From contig JAXBDG010000003.1 in assembly GCA_036320915.1 (NCBI GenBank), positions 2,108,001 to 2,172,000 on the forward strand: 64,000 nucleotides of DNA, written 5' to 3'. The notes below the pieces were generated by a model. The model worked only from the letters and a program-made list of their open reading frames with translations. It was not told the origin of the DNA and made no database searches. Made by a program: the position numbers and the translations under genes. This document shows positions 13,299-23,905 of this stretch, in pieces. This DNA is from Linnemannia elongata. Taxonomy: Eukaryota > Mortierellomycota > Mortierellomycetes > Mortierellales > Mortierellaceae. Position 1 is the first letter of the stretch. Every line of letters starts with the position of its first letter.

Positions 13299-13440
13299 GG
13301 AATGGCACTTAACAACTATTGCCCAACAACGCCACAAACACACCATAGCAACAAGAAAATAGACATGCATGCTCATTCTTTCTTACTTGTCCATTATTCC
13401 CATTACCCCTTATTAAAATACGACATTCAAATATGAACTC

Positions 13441-13442
<2 letters not shown>

Positions 13443-13472
<30 letters not shown>
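13443..13472 (-). repeat. A30 homopolymer (T30 on plus strand) behind NOT4
   Basis: Thirty consecutive T on the plus strand. Read on the minus strand it is an A30 run starting 15 bases after an AATAAA hexamer (13492..13487), in the 3'UTR of NOT4. Confidence 0.95.
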
Positions 13473-13473
<1 letters not shown>

Positions 13474-13526
13474 AGAACTGGGCCATTTTATTGAAGTGAA
13501 AGGGTCGTGTTGACGGGGTGAGGTGT

Positions 13527-16500
13527 TCAAGCATAGAGCTTGCGGCGATTACGCTTGATGACAGCGTTCAGCTGGTTCTCAAGCATTTGGGTTTCCATCT
13601 TGGCATTGATCACTTGCAACTCCAGGTCCTCAACACTCCGCGCCGTCGCTGCTGTAGCTGCCGCGGGATTGCTCATATGAGGGGTCGACTGAGCAGTATT
13701 GACTTCGCTGGTATTGTTGCTGTTGCCGTTGCTGGTACTATTGTTGACGTTGGGACCATTGGGGTTGCCGCCATGTTCAAAGCCGCCATTGTTGAACCCT
13801 TGCTGTTGCTGCTGTTGCTGTTGCTGCTGCTGGAGTTGCTGATACTGCTGCTGGGGACCCCCGTTCATCGACAGGCTGGCGTTAGTCTGGACAGACTCAC
13901 CACGGGACCCAAGGCCTGGCGCTCCCTGGCCAATGTTACTGTTGGTAGGAGAGTTCAGGCCCTGCTGGAGGTGGAGCAAATGCTGCTGCTGGAGATACGA
14001 CGGATGGTGCGCATTTCCATTGGGCATCGACCAGTTGTTGGCCAAGGGTGCAGATGAAGTGCCACTGGACGAAGATGGACCGAAAAAGTCAAGCGCACTC
14101 ATCATACTGGTGATATCCATAGGCTTGTTCATGTTGCTATTCAAGCCCATGCCGCCCATGCCAGGTCCAAATGACGAGGGGCCGTTACTGTCATTATCGG
14201 CTCCTCCCAAAGAGTAAGATCCGGGTCTGATGTTAGGGTTGTTTCCTCCGCCCTGGGCACCACTGTTGTTGCCGCTGTTAGGAGGCATACCCAAGCCAGG
14301 AGGAGGACCAGAGATCGACACGCCCGAACCAGACGACGGTGGCATCGACATGGACATCATTGGAGCATTCAGGCCGCTGCCTCCAAATGCCCCGTTCATA
14401 GACAATCCCTCGTACTGGCTCGAGGGACGGTTAGGGAAGTCACCGCCACCAGCATTACTGTTGTACATGTTGGCAGGAGAGTTCATCCTCATGCCGCCGT
14501 TCAGGCTGTTGAGGATGCTGCTATGCTCCTCAGAGAGAACAGAGGGTGGTCTGGCTTGTTGGGGCTGGTCCTTCATGCTGAGCCTCTCTGGTCGAATACC
14601 AGTGTTGAGACCCATCAAAAGGTCCGACTTGACCTTGGCAGAGCGCGCAGCAGCAGCAGCAGGGTTGATCGTGCTCATCATGGGCGACTCGCCAGCCCCA
14701 AACGCTACAGGGTAAGCCTCCATGTTGGCAGGCTTGAGAGGAGAGTAATGCTATTATGATAGGGGAACACGAAAAATGTTAGCAACCGTGGTCGCAACGA
14801 AGCACGCGAGCCGAAACCACGGCCAGATCCATGAATCAAATTTTCGTTCGCCAAAACTTACGTCCATGCGCTTCGATCCGAGGCCGAATTGCTGAAGCAG
14901 AGGGGAGTTGGTATTGTCACCGTGGCGCATTCCAACATCTAGAATGAAAACAAGATAAATGTCAATAAGAGATCGGCACACAAGCAAATTATCGAAGAAG
15001 GTGAAGGCAACCGAGAACAGGTCAAAGAACTAACCAGAGAAGGCCTCGCGGCCCATTTGCCCGTAGGCGCCAGAGTAAGCACCACCCATGGGTGGCTGCT
15101 GAAGGGCTTCAACCAAGGAGGGTCTGGCCGCCGCGGAAGAGGCCATGCGAACGGACATGATGGCAGGATCTTGGAAAGGAATTGAATTTTGGGCACCTAA
15201 ACATAGGCAAACAGCGATCGGAATAGTTAGCGAACACTCCATAATGCATTTTAATTGCCAATCATCATTCACTGTCATGGGAGGATAAAATGAAAACATA
15301 CCTTGCTGGTTGCCGCTGGGGGCTGACTGGTTGGAGGGCGAGGCAGCGGCAGCCTTCAAGAAAGCACCGAAAAAGTCCTGGGCATTCTCTTGGTTGTTGT
15401 GGGGCATACCAGTGTTGATGGGGCCTGGCTGACCCTCGCCCTTCCAGCTGTTCAATCGAGACGTTGGCTGCTGTGGACGCTGCTGTTGCTGTTGCTGCTG
15501 GTGCAACAATTGCTGTGCCTGCTGCTGCTGCTGCGAATCCGACCAGCCACCGTATCCGTTGCGAGCCAGGCTCTCCAGACCAGGGGGTGGCGACTTCATC
15601 ATCGTTGGGGTCATTGGGTTTCTTGCGAGACCAGGAGGACCGCTCCGCTGTGGCGGTTGCGGCTGCTGCTGAGGCTGTTGTTGTTGCTGCTGCTGCTGAG
15701 TAGACTGCTGCTGCATAGAAAGTTGTTGGTGGTACTCGGCCATACGTGAGCTAGGCGTCGTCAGCATAGGGTCCATGTTCAGCTGGTTCATGCTTCTCTG
15801 GAATGCCTGACCCTCTTGCTTGTCCGCACTGTTCCACATGCCGGGGGGTTCCTGACGATGAAGCAAGGGCGACGACTGATACATCGGTTGTTGCTGTTGT
15901 TGCTGCGCCTGCTGCTGACCCAAACCGCCGTCAGGTCGACCAAAACTGACATTGACGTTGGGGAAGAGAGCTCGGAAGCCTTCCTCCATGGACTGCATGT
16001 TGGGTGGAGGATCAGAGTATCCCTCGCGGCCCATCGAGTCACCGTACTGGCCGTCCGTGGCAAATCCAAAACGAGAGGTCTGCCTTGGCTTGCCGGGAAT
16101 TGGGGGACCGACAGGGCGACTGCGTCCGGTTACGGGATCATAGTCCGAATCGCCCAGGAAGTTGCGAGCGGGTGGGATCATTGATCGCCGCATGAGAGGC
16201 TCATCCTCCATAGAGAAGGGGTTGAACGAGCCAGTGTAGTGGGTGGGCGTGAGAGGAAGGTTCGGGTAACCGGCAAAGGTATCCAAGCCAAAGGGACCTG
16301 GCACATCCGTTCCGAGCGGGGGGGCTGCAGCGGGGTTACCAAAGGAGTGAGGGAATGTGGCCAAAGAGGCATCGGGGTTGAACGAGAACGAACCGAGAGA
16401 GAGCTTGGGTTGGTTCTGCGCGAGGCGAGCTTCCTTCTCCAGGCGCTCCTTCTCCTCCTGCTCCTTTCTTGCCTGTTCCTCGCGGGCCTCTTTCTCCAAA

Positions 16501-18931
16501 CGCTCCTTTTCAATGCGCTCCAGCTCCTCGAGCCTCTCTTTCTCCAGTCTCTCCTTCTCTTCGCGCTCCTTCTGCAGACGTTCGCGCTCCTCCCGCTCTT
16601 CCCGCTCCTTCTGCTCCTTGAGTTCCTGCTCCTTCCGAGCCTTTTCCTGAGCCTCCTTCTCCTTTTGCAACTGTTCTAGTCGCAGCTGCTCCTTCTTCTG
16701 TTGTTCCTTCTCCTTCTGTCTTTGCATCTTCAACTCCATCTCCTGCTGCTGTTTCTGCTTTTGACGTTCCAGTTCTTCTTGCTCCAGCTCCAGTTGCCTT
16801 TGCTTCTTGAGCTTCTGGTTGAGCAGTTCGGCCTGCAACTCGTTCTCTTGCTGCTGTTTCTGCAAGAGGAGCTGTTGCTTTCGTTGCTGTTCTTGCAGTT
16901 GCCGTTGTTCCAGAAGCATCTGCTGCTTTGCGGCAGCCTCAATTGCTAGAGCTTCAGCCGGTGTTGGAGAATCTAATGATTGCAGAGGGCAATGACCCAA
17001 ATTAGCATTCGAAACGCACAATAAAAAACCGTCAAAAAGCATGAAATGGCCATGTAATGGTGCTTACCATCGATCAACGAACCATCCTTGGCGTAATTGA
17101 GTTCTTTCCGCTTGCCATTGTTAACTACAATACCAGTAATAATCGACGTGGTAGAACCCTTAGACCGCAGGGGTGGTGGTCCTTCAAGTTTCCGCAACAG
17201 GGGTGTGGAGCTGTGTAACGTGGGAGTTGAAGGATTGCTGCCAATCTTTGCCCAAGACGCCGTTGCAGGAAGGGCTGAGCCTTCCTCCTCCCTATCGTCG
17301 CCGTTTCCTCTGTCACCTCCAGGAGCAGGCCAGTCAGATAACGAAGAAGCTGCAGAGTGATAGGACGCCACCGTTGCAGCTTTGGGCCTTGGAGTCAGAG
17401 AAGCACTGGACCCTTGGGACGGGAGAGGAGGGCGTCCCAACACCGGAGGCTTATTGCCATATCCATCATACGGTGTAGGTTCTGGACTTTGGTGTTTCCT
17501 GTACATTTTAAAAGAAAAACAGCTCTGATTAGTCCGATTGTATCGCCGTTGCGTACTGTGGGTCAAGTTATCTGATCAAATGCATCATCCATATGATACT
17601 TACCCGACTGCGAGATCCTCCTTGGTATAGCTATCAGCATCTTCTCCAGGCTCGTGGAGATACATGCATCCTGGATTTTGGCAGTTCATGCCTCGGAGGT
17701 AATAGGTGCAGTACTTGGTAGTGCCATAAGATGCTCTAAAATGTACAGGGAAGTAAGGGTGAGTGATAAGAATCTATGTAAACTTTTGTGTGGGCTCATA
17801 AACCCACATTGCCACAATGTTGAGCCTCATATGTTGATGGGTTCATCCGATCCAGTAGGCTGTGCTTGTGGGGAATCCAATACGTTCAAATATTCAACAC
17901 TGTGATTGACAGGTGAATGGCATGTTCCAATTTCGCACCTATGCTGCTAGTGTTCAATGTTTCGTACCTGAGAATCTTTCCGTCCCATATGCTGCCATCA
18001 ATGGCCGCAATGGCCTTGGCCGCGTCCTCCTTCCGCACATATGTGATGTAGACACCGACACTGGCTTGTCCTGGTGACGATCCTGCCACTGGCATCGGGG
18101 CATTTCTCCTGTTGATGACGACCTTTGCAATCTTGCCATATTGGCCAAAGTACTCGTGCTGTCTCAGGGTGTGCTATTAGGAGGTCAGACAAAAAAAAAA
18201 GGGAGCATAAAGAGTGCAGTATCAGTCGCTGTCCTGTTGTAAGAGGTGTCTTCATTGCCAAAGGTCACACAGGGTTCATTAAAAGCTATTCCTGCGGGTT
18301 TTACCTCGTCGTTTGCTAGCTTGGTAGGCAGACCGATGACATAGACCAGGCTCTTTTGGACGACCCTCATGTTGGAGAGGTGCTTCCTGTTCATAGCCTC
18401 GATCTCCTTCTTTTCTCGCTCTTTTGCCTTCTTCTCATTCTTGATCATGGCCAGTCTGCATTACAGGTTAGGCAAAAGAAACAGATTCCGATTGAGGTTA
18501 ACGTGGGGTAACAAGCAAGCACAAGAAAAAAAAAAGGGGTGTGCTTTGAGGAGTCGAATAAGCATAAACAGTGCAGTTATAACTGATGAACAAAACAGCG
18601 AGCCCAAGCGACGGCACTTACTCGTCTGCGGAGATGGGCGTGAACTCGACTGTCTCTTCCGAATACACTCGTCTGCAAGCAGGACAGCGGCCGTTGAGAT
18701 CTTCCTTGATGTGGTGCCAACAGAAGCGACAGATCTGCACAGGGGAACAGGGCGAGCATAGTTAGTAGTTCATCCTCTTTTGATTCCTGATCCGCAGGTT
18801 TCTTTTCAAACGTTCCGGAAGGAAGAATTTGTTACCTGGTAGCCACAAGGACAGGGACGGAAGTTTCTATCCGAGATGTCGAGCTCTTCCATGCAGAGGG
18901 GGCAGTCGAAATCTTCCTCATCGGACATCAT
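13527..18931 (-). CDS. NOT4: CCR4-NOT subunit NOT4, RING E3 ubiquitin ligase
   Basis: Ten exons on the minus strand: 18931..18836, 18734..18622, 18455..18305, 18173..17968, 17735..17604, 17498..17068, 16972..15302, 15196..15035, 14938..14862, 14750..13527, giving 1420 aa. Order: C4C4-type RING (residues about 10-58; CPLCMEEL and CPACRRVY), a basic linker, RRM (about 95-188), and a C3H1 zinc finger (about 195-225, YCTYYLRGMNCQNPGC). This is the exact architecture of Not4/CNOT4. A 180-residue Glu/Gln/Lys coiled coil (about 385-570) and Q/N/G/P-rich disordered regions with poly-Q runs follow. Known role: ubiquitin ligase of CCR4-NOT, acting on stalled ribosomes and mRNA decay. The protein is more than twice the length of the yeast homologue; the extra length is coiled coil and low complexity. 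Two adjacent ATGs are possible starts; the outer was used. Confidence 0.93.
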
Positions 18932-19604
18932 GGTGGTGGAAAAAAAATAAGCGTTTAGGTGAAGTAGTGGAGGGTGTGTGGTTAGGTATCGTCTAGGAGG
19001 TGGACGATTGAAAGGGTTACTAAAAAACGGGCGTGAGCAAATAAGGCCGTTGGGTTGAGTTGGAGTTGTCTGCTTTCAGCGAGAGTATTGGCTAGCAGAA
19101 AGTGCAATGAAGTAGTAGAAGGAGTAGTGCAAAAAGTGATAAAGGAAAAGAATTGAGATCTTTTGGTTTGATGAGGAGTCTAAAACTGTGGTGGTGATGA
19201 CCGTAAAAGTGAAGAGTGTAGTAAAGGTGCGTTCTGTTGTTGCTAGTCGTAGTAGTAGTAGTAGTAGTAGTAGTGGTGTTGTAGCTCGGTATGAAAGGGT
19301 TTCTAGCAAAGAGCGGGTAACGAGACAAAAAAAGGCTTCAGTTCTTGATTTGTGCGGGAGATGATGAAAAGTAAGGAAAGTAAAGAAAGAAAAGAAAGAA
19401 TTGGAAGGAAGGGGAAACCTAAGGAAAGGAAAGGGTAAGGCGATGGTTGGTCTCAACCTTAGACTAGACTTTCCGTGTCCACTTCTGGCAAGAGAAAAAA
19501 TTGTTGACGTCACTTTTTTTTATTTTTTTATTTCTAACCTTGCCACCAACCACTTCGCCTCCCACCACCAACAACTACCAACAACCAACAAACTCATCGC
19601 CAAC
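18932..19604. promoter_or_regulatory. Divergent promoter region of NOT4 and WDR70
   Basis: Between two head-to-head genes; no coding sequence is supported. It is purine-rich on the plus strand near NOT4, so pyrimidine-rich in the NOT4 direction, and holds a trinucleotide repeat at 19249..19274. Confidence 0.5.
19249..19274 (+). repeat. (GTA)n microsatellite
   Basis: About eight and a half copies of GTA in the divergent promoter between NOT4 and WDR70. Confidence 0.95.
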
Positions 19605-21050
19605 ATGGATGTAAGCAAGCGCACATGGAACCGATTGACAGACCGGAAGACTGGTTGAATGGAAGCAGAAGACTAACGTCGTCCGTGTTGTTATATTCAT
19701 TCAATAGGACAGCGACTTTGCAAAGTACTTTCCTTCATCGTTCGGCAAGTCGTCGTCGTCGTCAAAGCCAAAAGCAAAGCCAGAGCCACGCAAGGCCCAA
19801 GCTGATGATGGCATGGATGCTCTTCGCGCATTTATGCCCACATCCTTTGGCAAGCAGAAACCAGCAAGGAGCAACTACACAAGTACCACTTCTGCTTCAC
19901 AGGAACCTTCAAAGCAGCCCGCAGATCAAGATCAGGAGATCGACAGCAAAGTAAGCATTACCACCAGAACGCATGCGACACAATTTTATCTGAATGGCAC
20001 AAGATAAGATCATTGTCGCTAAAAAGACTCAATTGGTTAATAGGACGCTGTCAAGTCTCAGATTAAGGATACCATAGCAGCAAAGGATCGGGACAGCGAA
20101 CACAAGGACGATGAGGATGAAGAGGACGATGATGATAGTGCTGATACTCCCTCCTCATCAGTTCTCCCAATTTCACACGAGATCACCTTGAACGAGCACA
20201 GCAAGGTAAACTTACAGACGACGGAAACCACCTAGTTGCGCAGCATTGAGTCAACATGAACATACAATCTCACCCTCAACTATTTTGCAATGAAACATTA
20301 GACGATCTCTGCGATGGCTCTCGATCCTGCAGGAGCAAGACTTGTCACTGGAGGATATGACTTTAATGTCTGTTTTTGGGACTTTGCTGGAATGGATACG
20401 CGGTTCAGGCCCTTCCGATCTATGGAACCCTGCGGAGCACATCAGATACACGAGCTTAAGTACTCATTAACAGGAGACAAAATTCTTATCATCTCAGGAG
20501 AGGCCAAGGCTAGGATATATGATCGAAACGGCATGGAGATCGCAGATTACCAAAAGGGTGACCCCTACATCCGGGACTTGCGGTTGACTTCAGGACATGT
20601 CGCGGCTCTGACTAGTGGCGCCTGGCACCCATACACCAAGGATCGATTCATCACATCCTCGACTGACGGTTCCATCAGGCTATGGGATGTCGAGAACACT
20701 CGCAAGCAGGCTGATGTTATTGCCTACAAGACCAAGGAACGTGGTGGAAGGACCGCAGTCACTGCCGTCACCTATAGCTCGGATGGAAGATTGATTGCAG
20801 GAGGTATGTCAACAGTTAATACCCTGAGGACTACTGTCAATGTCGGGATGTTGTGACGATTTGCTAATGTCAACTTGCTTTCTTTTATTGTTTGTGTATC
20901 TTAGCTGGAGCCGATGGCACAGTCTCGCTTTACCCAAGCAATGGCCCCTTTTTGCGGGCGACTCATGTAAGCAGCAGTTCTGAGAAAAGCCGGGAAGAAT
21001 GATTGGCAGCATGTTTATACCTTCAATGAGGACTCAACCTTACAACGAGA

Positions 21051-21090
<40 letters not shown>

Positions 21091-22136
21091 TGTGAATAGA
21101 CAATTGAAAATGCGCATGTGAAAGGAACTGAGACATCGTCGATTATATTCTCCAGGGATAGCCAGCGCATGGTCACAAGAGGAGGCGATGACACTGTTAA
21201 ATGTAATTGTTGTTATCTACACTTGCCCTTGACTGAATCGATGAGGAGGAGATCTATGTGTACATGACTGACAACAGCAACATTGCTTTATTTTGATAGT
21301 ATGGGACGCCAGAAACTTGAAGCACCCGCTCTCGATCGCCGAGGATATTGCTTCGTTGAACTCTGAAGTCAATGTGATCTTTTCGCCCGATGAGCGCCTC
21401 ATCCTAACTGGTACTGGTGTCAAGAAGAACGAGGGCTACGGCAAGATCGTGATGATGAACAGTGAGAACCTGGAGGTTGTGCGCACTGTTAGCGTGTCCC
21501 AAAGTAGTGTAGTCAGAGTCCTCTGGCACGACAAGCTGAATCAGGTATGATTTAACTCACTGCGGGCACTTAGCACCTTAAGGCACTTCACATATCGGAT
21601 ACCAGATCTGCAAGTGCTAATTAATCTTCTATTTATTTTGACATTAGATTGTGGCAGGCAATGCTGATGGAACAGCTCGCGTGTACTACGACCCTGACGT
21701 ATCGAACAAGGGAGCCAAGCTTTGTGCGACCAAGACGCCAAAGAAGCGGGCGGTGGACGACTATGAGATTGACAGACCCATTATCACCCCTCATGCGCTT
21801 CGCATGTTCAAGGAGGATAACACTATGGTCAGCAACAAGCGGAAACTGGAGAAGATGCGAAAGGATCCCAAGGCCTCTCATCGCCCAGAGATGCCTCTTT
21901 CAGGCCCAGGAAAGGCAGGCAAGGTTGGAACGAATATGACACATCAGGCTCTGACAGGCTTTACGAGAGACGACACTCGCGAGGAAGACCCTCGTGCTGC
22001 GCTGCTGAAGTATGCAGAAATGACAGAAAAGGACCCCCAATGGATCACTCCTGCATACAAGAAGAACCAACCCAAAGCTGTGTACGACGACAGACCCGAT
22101 GGCGACGAGCATCGTGAGCTGAAGCGGAAAAAGTAA
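19605..22136 (+). CDS. WDR70: WD40-repeat protein, WDR70 homologue
   Basis: Eight exons: 19605..19610, 19708..19950, 20044..20205, 20302..20803, 20905..20966, 21100..21202, 21300..21544, 21648..22136; 603 aa. The first coding exon is only ATG GAT. An N-terminal S/K/D/E-rich segment (1-140) precedes WD40 repeats (about 140-470) with repeat ends such as NVCFWD, SIRLWDVEN and KLWDARN. The conserved C-terminal tail contains DDYEIDRPIITPHALRMF, typical of the WDR70/GAD-1 family. Animal and fission-yeast homologues act in the nucleus and have been linked to histone H2B ubiquitination at DNA breaks; whether that applies here is inference. Intron 5 contains a T37 run. Confidence 0.9.
21053..21089 (+). 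repeat. T37 homopolymer in WDR70 intron 5
   Basis: Uninterrupted T run inside intron 20967..21099, ending ten bases before the AG acceptor at 21098..21099, so it also acts as an extreme polypyrimidine tract. Confidence 0.95.
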
Positions 22137-22438
22137 TCTCTTTCCTCGCGCCATTAAAGTGATCAAGAACAGTTCTTCTGCGTACTCAATATGATATTGC
22201 GATAAATGAACTCTCGAATGCCATGGTTCCCATCAATCGTCGTCGGGCTTCGGAGGAATACTCCAAGGTCTTAGACGGCTCCTCAGCAGGTGCATATAAA
22301 TTCACCCTCATTTTCGCTTTTCTTCTTTCCACCCACCCCCCTTTCAAACTCCCTGTCTCCACACTTGCACATACTTGTGCAACCCTACGATTATCCAACC
22401 GTCAACGTCTCAATCACACGACGCACTCTCACAAGCAA
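22137..22438. promoter_or_regulatory. Intergenic with TATA box upstream of Cys/Gly-rich secreted protein
   Basis: WDR70 3' end followed by a short promoter. TATAAA at 22295..22300 lies about 140 bases before the ATG of the next gene and is followed by a CT-rich leader. No other gene seen. Confidence 0.55.
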
Positions 22439-22987
22439 ATGCGCCCTCGACAACTTTCCCTGATCTGCGTCGCCACTCCCTTCTTATTCGTTCTCTATTT
22501 TGCCCTTTTAGCCGAGTCTGATACTCCCGCCCCACTCTCTACGTCCAGTGGCATCCATCCAGTATCAGGTCTCAACTACGGAGGAAAACCAGGTCGAGGA
22601 GGCGCCTGTGTAGATGACAACAGTGGGAGGGGGTGCTGCAGCAACGGTCAAGACTTTACAGGTTGTTTTAGTGCCTGTAATGGTGACGACCGATGCGAGA
22701 ACTGGTGCCGAAGCAACTGTTGGAACTATTGGCTGACCGGCTCCGGAGGTCCTGGATATAGGTATGGAAACGGGAACGGAAACGGGAACGGGAACGGGAA
22801 TGATGGACGGTGGGTTGGAAATGGCGGATATGACCTAGTGTATGGAGGAGGACGAGGAGGTGGCGGGTTTCCTCCTGGTTTTGGTCCGGAGTGGCAGTAC
22901 CCTTGTAGCTCCGGATCTCGGTGGTCTATCAATTCGACTCTGGTGTTTGTCTTGGCAGTTTTTGCGCTTGTGCAAGGCATTGCTTGA
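22439..22987 (+). CDS. Secreted Cys-rich/Gly-rich protein, probable GPI anchor
   Basis: Single exon, 182 aa. A hydrophobic signal segment covers residues about 8-27. A cysteine cluster (about 58-98) has the spacing C-x8-CC-x8-C-x3-C-x5-C-x3-C-x3-C. Then comes a Gly/Asn/Tyr-rich linker with a GN dipeptide repeat encoded by near-perfect hexanucleotides (about 22768-22800). The C-terminal about 18 residues are hydrophobic (STLVFVLAVFALVQGIA), fitting a GPI-attachment signal. I do not recognise a named family. A cell-surface role is inferred from the two terminal hydrophobic signals. The stop codon lies within the upstream copy of the target-site duplication of the adjacent SINE-like element. Confidence 0.75.
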   Translation: MRPRQLSLICVATPFLFVLYFALLAESDTPAPLSTSSGIHPVSGLNYGGKPGRGGACVDDNSGRGCCSNGQDFTGCFSACNGDDRCENWCRSNCWNYWLTGSGGPGYRYGNGNGNGNGNGNDGRWVGNGGYDLVYGGGRGGGGFPPGFGPEWQYPCSSGSRWSINSTLVFVLAVFALVQGIA

Positions 22988-22993
22988 CTTTGA
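22974..22993 (+). repeat. Target-site duplication, copy 1
   Basis: AAGGCATTGCTTGACTTTGA, repeated without mismatch at 23669..23688. The 675 bases between are the inserted element. This copy spans the TGA stop of the Cys-rich gene. Confidence 0.93.
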
Positions 22994-23668
22994 TTTTTTT
23001 TTGAAAGTCAAGTTTAATCCATATAATAAATGGCAGTCTATGTGGAAAGCTAGCTGGCGAACCCACTTCCAGTGTCTACGTCACCCAATTGGGTGCGCTT
23101 ATCCCGAACGACCCTTGCTGCCCTTCGTGGGGGCTGGTATTGGTTTCGGTCTTGAATGTTTCCTGATCCCTGCTTGGAGGCCTTTATGGTGCTTGGACTG
23201 CGAGATTTTTGGTTTGGCCGCTAGGACCTTATTATGTGTGAGATTCCCGCATAGGCATACGGCAGACGGTTGGTTCCGTTTAAACTTCCGGTCCTTGTCC
23301 TGAAAAATCCTTGTGGCGTGTCCTGACTCGTTCCATATCGTATCACCCCGGTCTATGGTTCGGCATCTCACAACTGGCCTAACAGCCCTCGCTTTGGTAT
23401 TCGGGTGGCTAGCCTACCATCCTCCTTCCACGGGTCTCGTCCTTGTTCGCAGTGCCGATTCAATTCCTATGGCATGAAAACCTGTACAGTCGGTCTGGGG
23501 AACGAAACGCCCCAAACTCACTCACAGGGGGGAGCCAACCCCCGGTATCCCTCGAAAACCCATAACAAAACATCATATGCAGCCAGTGCACTTCGCTGGT
23601 ATCGAACCCAGCACCTCCAGATTTGGGAGTAGGAGCTTCAGCCAACTACGCCAGGGATCCCAAGCCCT
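22994..23668 (-). mobile_element. SINE-like retroposon, tRNA-derived head, poly(A) tail
   Basis: On the minus strand the element begins at 23668 with a tRNA-like head: A box TGGCGTAGTTGG (plus 23642..23653) and B box GGTTCGATACC (plus 23598..23608), about 34 bases apart as in a tRNA. The B box sits in a five-base-pair stem, GCTGG...CCAGC. A body of about 590 bases with no long open frame follows, and the element ends in A9 (plus 22994..23002). It is flanked by a perfect 20-bp direct repeat. Head, tail and duplication together are what target-primed insertion by a LINE-type reverse transcriptase leaves. At 675 bp it is long for a SINE, so a composite or a truncated larger retroelement with a tRNA head cannot be excluded. 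Confidence 0.85.
23598..23653 (-). promoter_or_regulatory. Internal Pol III promoter (A and B boxes) of the SINE-like element
   Basis: Minus-strand A box TGGCGTAGTTGG and B box GGTTCGATACC match the tRNA consensus TRGYnnARnnGG and GGTTCGAnnCC closely. The anticodon arm between them does not fold into a standard seven-base loop, so this is a tRNA-derived promoter, not a working tRNA gene. Confidence 0.75.
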
Positions 23669-23688
23669 AAGGCATTGCTTGACTTTGA
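23669..23688 (+). repeat. Target-site duplication, copy 2
   Basis: Perfect 20-bp copy of 22974..22993. The original 3'UTR of the Cys-rich gene continues after it. Confidence 0.93.
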
Positions 23689-23905
23689 GTAGATGTCGCG
23701 ACTGGATCCTAGTTAGAGTAGTCCTCACGTGATGTACCAACAAAGCCAGTCACTATAAACAATTTGTTTTTTTCTTTTTTTTTTTTGTGCAATGTTTGCA
23801 GAGTATAGTTTGGCTTTGAAGCGTTTCCTTTGGTCGTTGACCATTCACCTTTCTTTCTCTCTCTCTCTTCTCCCCCCACTCTTCTCCCTTAACACCCTCT
23901 TCCAA

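Noticed and set aside
12411..13376. Open frame of about 320 codons antisense to the secreted acidic protein
   Set aside because: No signal or domain; the plus-strand frame has a signal peptide and proper leader, and codon bias explains the open antisense frame.
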